Position numbers and translations under genes: made by a program. A DNA stretch of 64,000 bases from Anisodus tanguticus (Eukaryota > Streptophyta > Magnoliopsida > Solanales > Solanaceae), in the NCBI GenBank assembly GCA_034509755.1, contig CM067555.1, positions 5,588,142 through 5,652,141 on the forward strand. The letters are read 5' to 3'. Each line of letters opens with the position of its first letter. The first letter of the stretch is position 1. Shown here in pieces: positions 22,421 to 33,627 of the stretch. The notes under the pieces are model-generated. The model was not told where the DNA came from. It did not search any database and saw only the letters and a program-made list of their open reading frames with translations.

Positions 22421-23217
22421 GTGTTGCCAGACACTCAACTGATATCTATTCCTCCTTATAGAAAGACTCCAGCTAAATTAAAAGAATTAAATGAGCAATT
22501 AAAAGATTTACTTGAGAAAGGCTTTATTATGTCCAGCATATCTCCTTGGGGTGCGCCGGTATTGTTTGTACGAAAGAAAGATGGCTCGTTACGGATGTGT
22601 ATCGACTATCGGCAACTGAATAAAGTCACTATTAAGAACAAGTACCCCTTCCCAGAATTGATGATTTGTTTGACCAGTTACAAGGTGCAAGATGTTTTTC
22701 AAAGACCGACCTAAGGTTAGGGTACCATTAGCTAAGGGTTAAGGAGAAGGACATTCCGAAGATGGCTTTCAGGACAAGGTATGGGCAATTCGAGTTCTTA
22801 GTAATTTCATTTGGACTCACAAATGCACCGACAACATTTATGGATCTAATGAACAGCGTGTTTCGCCCATTCCTGGATGTATTTGTGATAGTATTTATAG
22901 ATGATATTCTGGTTTATTCTCACTCGAAAGTAGAGCATGTGGATCATTTGCGAGTAGTACTACAGACGCTCCGGGATCATAAGTTGTATGCAAAGATCTC
23001 CAAATGTGAGTTTTGGTTGAATTCAGTGGCTTTCCTTGGTCATATAGTGTCAGACGAGGGTATAAGAGTTGACTCTCAGAAGATTGAAGTGGTGAAGAAT
23101 TGGCCGAGACCTACGACTTCATCAGAGGTTCGCAGCTTTCTGGGCCTAGCCGGCTATTATAGAAGGTTTGTAGAAGGGTTTTCTACCATATCAGCACCAC
23201 TAACGAAGTTGACATAA
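22421..23217 (+). pseudogene. Gypsy reverse transcriptase, frameshifted
   Basis: Two frames, 22421-22714 and 22762-23217, cover the fingers ([19 protein letters not shown]) and the palm (FIDDILVYS, holding the paired catalytic Asp). The frameshift and stop at about 22712-22760 fall where the block with the first catalytic Asp should be, and this block is scrambled. The thumb ([16 protein letters not shown]) is kept. Confidence 0.85.
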
Positions 23218-23332
23218 AAGGTTATAAAATTTCAGTGGTCCGATGCTTGTGAGCGGAGTTTTCAAGAGTTAAAGGATAGACTTAACATCGGCACCAGTCC
23301 TTACTCTTCCAGAGGGTCCAGAAGGCTATGAT

Positions 23333-24539
23333 GTGTATTGTGATGCCTCAGGAGCAGGTTCAGAATGTGTGCTAATGCAGCATGGTAAGGTGATTGCCTA
23401 TGCTTCAAGGCAATTGAGGAAACATGAGAAAAACTATCCGACACACGATTTGGAGTTGGCCGTAGTGGTCTATGCATTAAAGATTTGGCGGCACTACTTG
23501 TATGGTGTTCATGTAGACATTTTCATGGATCATAAAAGTTTGCAATACATATTTAAACAGAATGAGTTGAACTTGAGGCAAAGAAGATGGTTGGAATTAT
23601 TGAAGGATTATGATATGGACATCTTATATCAGCCCGGTAAAGCTAATGTTGTAGCAGACGCGCTCAGTCGTAAGTCGATGGTCAGCTCGATGCCGGTGCA
23701 GGTTCAGAAGAAGGAGTTAGTAAGAGAGCTCCATCAGTTAGCTAGTTTGGAAGTTCGGTTAAAGGATGTGGAGGATGGTGGTTTTGTGATTCGGAATGTA
23801 GCAGAATCGTCCCTTATATCGAAAGTTAAGGAACGTCAGTGGGAAGACCCCAATTTGAGAAAAATCAAAGAAGGCATTCAACAGAAGAAGATCATAACCT
23901 TTGATATTGACGAACATGTAATTCTTAAGCACTATGTCCGTCTATGTGTTCCAAATGTAGCGGGATTACGAGATAGAATTATGACGGAGGTCCATTGTTC
24001 ACGATATTCCATCCATCCAGGATCTACTAATATGTATCATGGTATCAAGGGTATCTATTGGTGGAACGACATGAAGATGAGCGTGGCGGAATTTGTAGCT
24101 CAGTGTCCTAATTGTCAGCAAGTAAAAATAGAGCACCAAAAGCCAGGTGGTTTGACTCAGAACATTGAGATTCCAATGTGGAAATGGGAAATAATTAATA
24201 TGAATTTCATTACGGGTTTACCTCACTCTTTTAGTAGGTTTGATTCTATTTGGGTAATTGTTGATAGACTGACCAAATCAGCTCATTTGTTACCGGTCAA
24301 AACTACCTACACGGCCGAGGTCTACGCGAAGTTGTACGTTAAAGAGATTGTTCGCCTTCATGGTGTGCCTATTTCTATTATATCTTACCGAGGTGCTCAG
24401 TTTACAACTAACTTCTGGAAGTCATTTAAAAAAGGTTTAGGCACCCAAGTTAATCTTAGCACAGCTTTCCACCCTCAGACAAACGGGCAGGCAGAGCGTA
24501 CGATTCAAACACTCGAGGATATGCTACAAGCTTGTGTAA
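23333..24539 (+). pseudogene. Gypsy RNase H and integrase, truncated
   Basis: A long frame begins with RNase H ([10 protein letters not shown], then [14 protein letters not shown]). It continues into integrase with an HHCC zinc region (CPNCQQVK) and a core in which two of three catalytic acids are changed: the first D is N (MNFITGLP) and the second is Y (ISYRGAQFT). The glutamate block ([10 protein letters not shown]) is kept. Gypsy sequence ends after [10 protein letters not shown]; the last dozen or so residues of the open frame are read through antisense copia DNA. Confidence 0.85.
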
Positions 24540-24599
24540 TCAGATTCTCTTTCCCTTTGACCTCAAATCCTTCAAGTTGCTTCATGTAGATTTCCTCAT

Positions 24600-26633
24600 C
24601 TAAATCACCGAGAAAAAAGCAGTTTTCATGTCCATCTGTTGAAGATACAAGTTTTCCTTTGTTACCAGCCCAAGAACAGTTCTGATGGTTACCAGCTTGA
24701 CTCCGGGAGAGAAGATCTCTGTGTAGTCAATGCCTTCTTTCTGTTGGAATCCTTTCATAATCAGCCTAGCTTTATATTGCTTGCTTCCATCGTGTTCTTC
24801 TTTTATCCGATAGACCCATTTATTCTGCAATGTCTTCTTCTCCTCTCGCAACTCGGCTAACTCCCACGTATGATTTGCCAATAGTGAGTTCATCTCATCT
24901 TTCATTGCCAGCTCCCACTTAATCGACTCATCGACTTGCATTGCTTCTTCGTAACATTCCGGCTCCCCTTTGTCAGTGAGCAGAATGTAGTTGAGGGATG
25001 GAGAGAACTTGTGAACCGGCTTACTAATCCTGAATGACCTGCGTAGTTCTGTGATCGGCGTCTACTGATTTGTTTCAGGATCGCATTTTCATCAACCCCG
25101 CCATCACTAGCTTGTTCCTCTGCATCAGTAGTACCTAGTTGTAGCTCGGGTGTCTCGGTTGTCTCGGCTACCGAGAAGTCTCTCAAATCGGCTGTTTTCG
25201 ATTCCTTGTTCTTACATTCTGAACTCTCCCGCAACTTATCCTTGTACAACACCTGTTCATTGAAGATGAATCACTGCTTCGAATGATCTTCCAATTTTGG
25301 TCATCCCAGAATCAGGAACCGAACTCGGTGTCATCATAGCTGATAAAGTAACACTTCTTAGATTTCGGATCAAGTTTACTTTTAGCGGAAGCATCAATGT
25401 GAACATAGGATAAGCAATCGAACACTTTCAGAAAGGAAAGATTTACCTTTTTCCCACTCCAGGCCTCTTCTGGAATTCTGAAACCCAAAGAAACAGATGG
25501 TCCTCTGTTAATTAAGAAGGCAGCGGTATTGATTGCATCTGTCCAGAATGCCTTGGGCAGTCCATCGTGTATTCTCATGCTCCGTGCACACTCGTTCAAT
25601 GTTCGATTCATCATTTCCGCTATTCTATTTTGTTGGGGTGTTCCAGGAATAATCTTCACCATCTTGATCCCATTATCAGCACAAATACCATTTGAAGTCA
25701 CCATCAATGTATTCACCACCATTGTCGGACCTCAGTCACCTCAGCTTGAGGTTTGTTTCATTCTCGACCATGGCTTTCCACCTTTCGAATATAGTGAACA
25801 CGTCGGATTTATTTTTCATAAAATAGACCCATAGTTTTCTAGTCGAATCATCAATGAAGGTAATGTGATCCTCCGAGTGAGGAGACAGTGGCAGGTCCCC
25901 ACACGTCAGTGTGCACCAATTCAAGCTTCTCGGTTTGCAATTCCCTGCCTACACTTGAAAAACTCACTCGTTTCTATTTTTTGAGAATGCAGCTTTCACA
26001 CATATGATGATCCACCGACTTCAGCTCCGGAATCAAGCCGTTAGTCACTAATAGCTTCATCCCTTTCTGGCTCATATGTCCTAGCTTGCAGTCCCACAAC
26101 TCTGTCTTCTTTGTGTTGTCAATGACCACGACTATATCACGACAGCTAGTCATCATATACAGAGTACCAGTTTTCTTGCCTCGACCAACCACCATGGCAC
26201 CATTCGTCACCTTCTAGGACCCGTTATCGAAAGTAACATTGTGTCCCTCATTATCAAGCTGACCCACTGAGATCAGATTACGCATCAGCTTCGGCACGTG
26301 TCTGACCTTTGTGATCTTTCACACGTGTCCATTTGATATCTTCAGACTGATGTCTCCAGTACCAACAACGTCTAACGGCTCACCATCGGCCAAATAAACT
26401 TTGTCGTGATTCCCAGCAATGTAATTCGTCATTGTATCACAGTGTGGGGTGGTGTGAAAAGACGCTCCTGAGTCAAGTACCCAAGAGTCGATCGGGCTGT
26501 TAACGGACAACAACAACAACGCATTGCCAATTTCTTTAGTGGTAGCATTGATTCTAGTCCCATTGTTGTCCTCCTTCTTCGGTGCGCCCTGTAATTTTTC
26601 TTGATGTGACCCATTTTTCCATAGTTCCAACAT
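24600..26633 (-). pseudogene. Copia protease, integrase and partial RT (24.5-27.8 kb element)
   Basis: Protease with WVLDSGASFHTT is at about 26450-26500. The GAG-pre-integrase region (ELWDCKLGHMSQKGMKLL) is at about 26050-26110. The integrase core covers 25312-25924, including IAEMMNRTLNECARSM. The N-terminal RT segment (NKWVYRIKEEHDGSKQYKARL, then LQQMDMKTAFF) covers 24600-24941. The pieces lie in at least five frames, and the YVDD part of RT is gone. Confidence 0.82.
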
Positions 26634-27250
26634 TCAAGAGTTCGCCCTGATCTGGATTGACCCCTGCCTCTTCTTGACTTCGACCTGCCCCTATTTCGAT
26701 TGTAGTTTCTGACATGATTTTTGCCTCTGTTCTCAACATTCAGAGCAGAACTAGTCGATGCCTCACCAGAATCTATCATGCGAACCTCCTCGGCAAAGAT
26801 ACGATCTCTAACATCGTTGAACTTCAGTTTTTCACTGCCGACAGAATTACTAACCGCTGCTCTCATCGGCTCCCAGCTATTTGGTAGAAACGCCAGCAAA
26901 ATTAGGGCTTGCACTTCATCGCCAAACTCGATTGCAATCGATGACAATTGATTTACAATCGTGTTGAATTCGTTCACGTGCGTTGCAACATGCGCACCTT
27001 CCTCCGTCTTTAGATGAAAGAGTTTCTTTATGAGAAATACATTTTTGTTAGCCGAAGGTTTCTCATACATATCGGACATAACCTTCATCATGCCCGCGGT
27101 GGTATTCTCCTTCGCCACGTTGTGAGCAACGTTCTTCGACAACGTCAATCGGATTACTCCCAGAACATGTCTGTCAATGAGATTCCAATCGACATCATTC
27201 ATTTCCTCTGGCTTCGGGCTCAGAGGTTGATGAAGCTTTCTGCCATACAA
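26429..27250 (-). pseudogene. Copia Gag with zinc knuckle (24.5-27.8 kb element)
   Basis: A 273-codon frame includes YGRKLHQPL, the capsid core (LLAFLPNSWEPMRAAVSNSV) and an Arg-rich region (RGRSKSRRGRGQSRSG). A degenerate CCHC knuckle (CWNYGKMGHIKKNYRAH) has lost two of its metal ligands (C to Y and C to Y). The original start lies further upstream in another frame. Confidence 0.8.
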
Positions 27251-27378
27251 GTAGTCTTCAATCTGTATTCTCTAGAACGCAAAATCTATACCATCGAATT
27301 TACCTATGTCGTGTGCCGAACCATTTCGCCTCCCATTATTTTCTGAATCGCAACACAACTTGTCGCTCTGATACCAGT

Positions 27379-27814
27379 TGTTAGGATTTACGTCCAAAAA
27401 TTCTACCTAATCAGAAAATAGTAAATTCAAACGAAGAACAAATAACACACACATATTTATAGTGGTCCACCCTCAATGCGAGAGCTAGTCCACTTGCCGC
27501 TGCAGATTTTACTATAATAGAGTTCTGAGTTACAATTCTCTCTTTTCTTGTTTTTCGGCTACACACCGCTCTACCACACTTGGAGAAAAATTACAGAAAA
27601 GAACTAAAAAAAAAACCTCTAAGACTACTCATGAGAAGAACGTTGCCCTAGGTTATATAGAGAGAAAAATAGGGCGACATAATACAAGCTTAAAATTCTC
27701 AAATTATCCTCCACTAATAATATTATACCGACTAATACCAGCCCCCACAATCGGCTAATTCCAGTCGGCTGCTCTTCATAGTGTTGGTAAATGAATTAGG
27801 CTTCACACTCAACA
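27379..27814 (-). repeat. Solo-copy 5' LTR of copia at 24.5-27.8 kb
   Basis: The plus strand starts TGTTAGGATTTACG right beside the primer-binding site and ends CACTCAACA, giving TG...CA boundaries over about 436 bp. The outer end is inferred from the CA dinucleotide because no second LTR is available for comparison. Confidence 0.65.
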
Positions 27815-28500
27815 TCTTTAACATGTTCATTCAATAACATTTTATTAATTTGATTTAAAAATTTAGGTTTTGGAGAACGTGCTATGCAGAAACATGGTTT
27901 GATTTTCAAGTCAGAAATGATATAATAACTAATTTAATGAACATTAATTTATCCAAATAAAAAGAAAACAAAATAGCTTCGAGTAGTGCCTGAGACTTTC
28001 ACGAAAATGGTGGAGCAAGGTCTGTCCATGTTTCGTCAAAAGTATTCTTGGGCTGCTGTATTTTGGGCGAAAATGGGCCATTTGGGCTAATTTGAAGAAG
28101 AAAAAAAGGGTTTTGGTCTATTAATTGGGCTGGTTATGCTGGACGATTTTGGGCTTATTGTTTGCTCTTTTTCCTTATTCTAATTCATTCCTTGGTGCTT
28201 CTTTGAATTAATAAAAATACTATGATAATAAATTTAGCAACTAGAATAAATAAGATATAATTTAGTATTATAATCTTACTAGTAATAGCTAGAATATCGA
28301 TAACGTAACAAAAATAGTATCCAAGTTACATTTTATGATTAACAAGTGATAAATTAGTAGTAGTGTAAGAGCAATATTAAAATAGTTATAGATGTAATAA
28401 TAAAGTAACAATACTTACTAATAGTAATAGTAGCAATATTGATAACATAATAATGAATAAAAAATATTTATTTTATTAACAAAATAAGAAGCTCGAGAAA
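27815..28500. other. AT-rich intergenic sequence
   Basis: No gene or clear repeat boundary is seen. It contains runs of TAATAATA-type sequence. Confidence 0.5.
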
Positions 28501-28790
28501 GTAAATTGGAAGAAAGGAGGGTCAAAATTGGGTGTCAACACCTGAAAACTGGTTGTGCAATCACTATGGTCTGATTGACCATCATAGAAATGCAACCAAA
28601 GCCAAGATTCAAGTTGTCAAGAAAAGTATGAAACTTGTCGAAAAGGATTTAAAAAGGGAGGGACCTAGTCCCCGGAAGAAAAAACAAGGTCTACCTACTT
28701 GGACTAGAAGAAGTCTTATTCAGCCATTCTACCATTCCAAGGGACCCAAACTAATTTGGATTCCTAAATCTAATCAGTGATTTACATTGA
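28501..28790 (+). pseudogene. Possible retrotransposon Gag-tail fragment
   Basis: An 82-codon frame (28532-28780) has CNHYGLIDHHRN, resembling a broken zinc knuckle, then basic sequence, and ends SKGPKLIWIPKSN. The last motif resembles the KGP-x-x-W-V-P-K signature found before the protease in some plant copia polyproteins. No flanking domains are present. It could be unrelated. Confidence 0.35.
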
Positions 28791-29011
28791 GAATAAAAAA
28801 TAAAAACCCTAGTCGTAACTTCAATAAAGATGATACCAACTACTTTTATATTGAGCGGATGGTATAGAATTGACTCTATAAACTTCGTATAATATTTTTG
28901 AAGAAGTAATGTCGTATATCAGAGTGGATAGTATATATAGTTTTCTCTACAATTGAAAAGAATGAAAAAAAATTATGAGTAATTATATCTTGGTGGGGGG
29001 TGGGGGATTTA

Positions 29012-29812
29012 TAAATAATCATTATTCAGCCCTATGTATTTGAAAAATAGCTACTGTTCCGGAGCTTCAAAATTTACAAGTGAAACTTTAAGATAAAGTA
29101 TCAGAGTTTCACTTGTAAAATTTGAAATTCTAGGAAAATAGTTACTATTTGAAAATAGCCAATATCTTGGAATTTTTGCATATCCTTTAACAAATATATG
29201 AACCTTAATCATGAAACTATTAGAGGGTGTTTAAGAAAGTCTATAAACTCGTCAAATTAACTTATATGTAAATATTTTTTCTGACTTTTATTTATGCGTT
29301 TAGTAAGCACTCAAAGTGCTTATAACTCAAAATCAATCAAAAGTCATAAATTGATCACACAAACTTAATTTTTTTTAACTTATAAACACTTTTAATTTGA
29401 CAAGAATTTTTAATATTTTATCCTAATATATATTTTTCTAATTCTCAAAATACCTTTCTTAAAACATAACCCTAACTTCCTTTTTTTCATATCTGCCATT
29501 TCTCCTCTTCCTTACAAAAATACCTTTAAACTTAATTATAATATTTTGTAAAAGTTTTAAGGGTATTTAAGTCGCTTTAACAAAAACTTATCAGCGTTTT
29601 TATATCAAACACATCAATTATTTATGTTTATCCAAACATATAATTACTTATTTAAAAAATTAATTTCAACACTTCATACTCATCAACAACTTTTTTACAG
29701 TTATCTAGTCTAATCTATCTTTTACTTAATATCCCACTAATTGGAGTATTAAGGATGATTTTAAAGGAAAAAGAAATAGTAAATGTCTTGTATTTCTAAA
29801 ACGCATCGAAAT
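29012..29812. repeat. 800-bp tandem repeat, copy 1
   Basis: Starts TAAATAATCATTATTC and ends near CGCATCGAAAT. Copy 2 begins 820 bp later and matches along the whole length with scattered substitutions and small indels. It is non-coding and AT-rich. It contains a TAGAGGGTGTTTAAGAAAG block and its approximate mirror ATGTTTATCCAAACAT, so each unit may be or contain a MITE. Confidence 0.85.
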
Positions 29813-29831
29813 GATTATTTATGATTATTCA

Positions 29832-30628
29832 TAAATAATCATTATTCTGCCCCATGTATTTGAAAAATAGCTACTGTTCTGGAGCTTCAAAATTTACAAG
29901 TGAAACTTCAAGATAAAGTATCAGAGTTTCACTTGTAAAGTTTGAACTCTAGAAAAAATAGTTACTAGTTGAAAAATAGCCGATATCTTTGAGTTTTTGC
30001 ATATCCTTTAACAAATATATGATCCTTAATCATGAGACTATTAGAGGGTGTTTGAGAGAGTCTATAAACTCGTCAAATTAGCTTATATATAAATGTTTTT
30101 GACTTTTATTTATGCATTTAGTAAGCACTCAAAGTGCTTATAAATTAAAATCAATCAAAAGTCAGAAATTGATCACACAAACTTAATTTTTTTTAACTTA
30201 TAAACACTTCTAATTTGACAAGAATTTTTAATATTTTATCCTAATATATATTTTTCTAATTCTCAAATTACCTTTCTTAAAACATAACCCTAACTTCCTC
30301 TTTTTTCATATATGCCATTTCTCTTCCTCCTTACAAAAATACCATTAAACTTAATTATAATATTTTGTAAAAAATTTAAGGGTATTTAAGTCGCTTTAAC
30401 AAAAATTTATCAGCGTTTTATATCAAACACATCAATTATTTATGTTTATCCAAGCATATAATTACTTATTTAAAAATTAATTTCAATACTTCATACTCAT
30501 CAACAACTTTTTGCAATTATCTAGTCTAATCTATCTTTTACTTAATATCCCACTAATTGGAGTATTAAGAATGATTTTAAATGAAAAAGAAATAGTAAAT
30601 GTATTGTATTTCTAAAACGTATCGAAAT
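29832..30628. repeat. 800-bp tandem repeat, copy 2
   Basis: A direct copy of 29012-29812 after a 19-bp spacer. A perfect 12-bp inverted repeat (GATTATTTATGA / TCATAAATAATC, 4-nt loop) spans the junction at 29813-29840. Confidence 0.85.
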
Positions 30629-30743
30629 AAATTCGATTTCTTGAATGCAGGGAAACTTGTTCCTTTTCCCCTTGACATAACAAATGTATTGACAGCAAAA
30701 CGACTCTAATTTAATTTGTTGCTTGACCTTTCCAGAATCATAC

Positions 30744-31038
30744 TGTTAAACAATGGCCCAACACGGAAAGCCCAGCAAAGGGGTAGATCTCGGACTGAAA
30801 TCATGGGATTGGTGGATTGGTATCTTGTACCAATCTTGTATATATGGTATATATATTTGATGTATATTGTAGTGTATTTATTACCTAAACTAGAATTATA
30901 CACTTACCATAATTGTATAGTTAGAATTATGGTAGAATAAGGTTTTAGGAATATAATAGGAATATGATTCTCCTATTTTGTATCTTGTATAAATACCTAT
31001 TCAATTAATGAAAATAATCAAGGAGATTATTTCTTTCA
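30744..31038 (+). repeat. 5' LTR of truncated copia
   Basis: Starts TGTTAAACAATGGCCC and ends TTATTTCTTTCA, just before the primer-binding site. It holds a TATA-like TTGTATAAATAC at about 30986-30997. The last 200 bp are close to the LTRs at 44.3 and 49.2 kb, but the first 100 bp differ. Confidence 0.8.
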
Positions 31039-31202
31039 TGGTATCAAGAGACTAGGTTTTACAAAAAAATTCTCTCCCAAAAATTTTACCAATCTCGGCC
31101 GAGTACCCCCCCCCCCCTGGATTTCTCTTCCGAAAGTAGTCTTCCGCTCTCAAAATCTCTCTTACTTTTCCCAAATTTCCCCTCCTACTTTGTTCTTTCA
31201 AT

Positions 31203-32375
31203 ATGTCTAAAAACAATTATCATCCTGCCCTCATGGTTTCTAACATCAAGAACAGTATCCCTATTGTCCTTGAGATGGAAAACGTCCAATATTCGACGTG
31301 GGCGGAGTTGTTTAAAATTCACGCTATCTCCCATCAAGTTATTCATCACATCATTCCTCCCGCTGCACTTCTTCCCGCGGAGGATCCTCAGTTATGGATT
31401 ACTCTTGATGCTACCGTTCTCCAGTGGATCTACTCCACTATTTCGGTTGACCTTCTACAGACGATTATTGAGCCGGATACCACGGTTATGGATGCCTGGA
31501 ATAGATTGCATGATATTCCAAGATAACCAACATTCACGTGTCGTCACACTCGAGTAGGAATTCTCTCTAATTCGAATGGACGAATTTCCAAACGTTTCTG
31601 CATATTGCAAGAAACTCAAGGAGTTGGCGGATCAACTCCGTAATGTTGGCGCACCGATAACAAATAATCGTCTGGTTCTACAATTGGTTGCCGGCCTTTC
31701 GGAGGCCTATAATGGTGTTGGAACTCTCCTTCGTCAAAGCAACCCTTTTCCTGACTTCTATCAAGCCCGCTCCATGCTTACTTTGGAAGAAGCCGGTTTT
31801 GCTAAAAAGGCGGCTACCGGAGCAAGCCCCGTCTTCATGGTGGCGTCCTCTCCAAGTTTTTGGGTTTTGTTAATAATTCGGGCCAAAACCATAATCATGG
31901 TGGCGGCAAAAATAATCGTAAGAATAATAACAAAAACTGCGAGGGCAAACACGTCAGTTCTGGTGGTGGTTCCGGTAGTCAGCAAGCAGGCGGTGGGCCC
32001 CATCCAGGGAACAATGGCCCACCACCCCCCTGGTCCCAGCAGTGGGGCCCATGGCAGTGGGGGCTGGAGCAGTGGGCTAGCAACCTTTATAATCAAGCAG
32101 TTAATTCCAACGGCCAGTGGGCTGGCCAACAATTCAGGCCCAACAACCGGCGGTGGTGGCCCCCATCCGGTGGCCCGGCGAAGAAGAACTCTAGCAGCTA
32201 CGGCCCAGCTCAGTCATGGTCTGGAATTCTTGGGCCCCGACCTCCGCAAGCCTATCATGCAGCAGGTCCCACTCAGACCGATATCGAGGCCGCGATGCAC
32301 ACATTGGGGTTAACTCAACCAGACCCAAATTGGTATATGGACATCGGTGCCACTACTCACATGACTTCCGATTAA
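31203..32375 (+). pseudogene. Copia Gag and protease start (30.7-33.8 kb element)
   Basis: Gag starts MSKNNYHPALMV at 31203. Frames 31203-31526, 31576-32313 and 31860-32375 cover Gag, with a frameshift near 31520 and a stop near 31556. The Gag tail is rich in Gly, Asn, Pro, Gln and Trp and lacks a CCHC knuckle. The protease motif YMDIGATTHMTSD is at about 32335-32373 and is followed at once by a stop. Confidence 0.82.
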
Positions 32376-32670
32376 GGTATTCTCTCATCTTATTTCAATT
32401 TGAGCACCCCTCGGGGGATAATTATTGGCAATGGCAATTCTATTCCAATTCTAGGGTATGGTCAGAAAACGTTGTCTCCCCCCAATCCACCCCTTATCTT
32501 GAAAATACTTTACATGCCCCCAAATTGATTAAAAATTTAGTGTTTGTCCTAAAGTTCACCACTGACAATTCCGTTTCTGTTGAATTTGATCCCTTTGGTT
32601 TCTCTGTAAAGGATTTCAAGACGGGGAGTCATCTCATGAGGTGTGATAGTAGGGGGATCTTTATCCTATC

Positions 32671-33627
32671 ATGCCCGGTTTCTGTCCATCGAGTCAAGCC
32701 TTGCCGTCAGCCTTTGCAGCCATTTCTCATTCCTTGTGGCATGCTCGCCTTGGTCATCCAGGCTCTTCTATTTTATCAGTTTTAGATAAAAATAGCTTTA
32801 TTTCTTGTAAGGGTACGAGTCGTACTCCACTTTGTCAATCTTGTTCATTAGGAAAAATTGTTAAGTTGTCATTTGTAGACCCCAATTCTCATACTTCAAT
32901 TCCATTTGATATTATTCATAGCGACCTATGGACGTCTCCTGTTCTTAGTTCATTGGGTCATCGATATTATGTTCTCTTTTTAGATGATTATTCTCGATTT
33001 TTGTGGACGTTTCCAATTGCAAATAAATCACAAGTGTTTTTCGTCTTCATCAAATTTAGAGCATTCATTCGTACTCAATTCGAAAGAGAAATAAAAAATA
33101 TTCAATGTGATAATGGAAAAGAGTATGACAATAGGGAGTTTCGAGAATTCTGTGCTAATAATGGGATCAATTTTCGGTTTTCGTGTCCTCATACATCTTC
33201 ACAAAATGGGAAGGCCGAACGCAAAATTCGTTCCATAAATAACATTGTCCGAACTCTCTTAATTCACGCCTCCATACCTCCATATTTTTGGCATCATGCT
33301 CTACAAATAGCCACATATCTTCTTAACATAATTCCTTCTAAAGGTCTGACATATTCTTCCCCCCTCCAAATACTGTATAATAAGAACCCTTCTTATTCTC
33401 ATCTTCGGGTTTTTGGGTGCTTGTGTTTTCCGTTATTCCCATCCACCACAATTAACAAACTTCAGGCTCGGTCTACCCCGTGTGTATTTTTGGGTTATCC
33501 GTCTAATCATCGTGGTTATAAATGCTTTGATTTATCCTCCAATAAAATCATAATTAATCGCTACGTCATTTTTATGAAACCCAATTTCTTTTGCGAAAGT
33601 TCATACTCCCGAGCCTCGGTCGTATAA
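32671..33627 (+). pseudogene. Copia integrase (30.7-33.8 kb element)
   Basis: A 318-codon frame holds the zinc region (HARLGHPGSSIL then CQSCSLGK) and a core with its acidic residues kept (FDIIHSDLW, CDNGKEYD, QNGKAERK). The post-core segment (CVFLGYPSNHRGYKCFDL) follows. The frame breaks at about 33572, and element homology ends 275 bp later, before reverse transcriptase. Confidence 0.88.

Larger units (their letters stand above)
20831..24539 (+). mobile_element. Ty3-gypsy element (chromovirus-like), truncated and degenerate
   Basis: Domains run in gypsy order: Gag, CCHC knuckle, protease, reverse transcriptase, RNase H, integrase. This order, with integrase last, separates it from copia. 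Gag features such as MSVREYSLQFNSLARYA suggest a Tekay/Del-type chromovirus, though no chromodomain remains. The element has several stops and frameshifts and no recognisable LTRs. It ends abruptly at about 24539 inside the integrase, where it is fused to an oppositely oriented copia remnant. Confidence 0.88.
24540..27814 (-). mobile_element. Ty1-copia element, 5' LTR to mid-RT only
   Basis: Read on the minus strand: a 5' LTR at 27379-27814, a primer-binding site TGGTATCAGAGC complementary to initiator tRNA-Met (about 27365-27376), then Gag, zinc knuckle, protease, integrase and the first part of reverse transcriptase. The sequence stops at about 24540 inside RT, after the region encoding [15 protein letters not shown]. 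No 3' LTR is present. The Gag and knuckle resemble the Tnt1/Tto1-like group. Frameshifts and stops occur throughout. The break abuts the gypsy integrase. Confidence 0.88.

Noticed and set aside
20831..27814. Endogenous pararetrovirus (caulimovirus-like)
   Set aside because: Domain order includes integrase, and no movement-protein or coat-protein region is seen; the pieces match Ty3-gypsy and Ty1-copia.
32130..32785. Plus-strand 189-codon frame as a separate gene
   Set aside because: It is an alternative frame of the copia Gag tail/protease region, caused by the GC-rich repeats.
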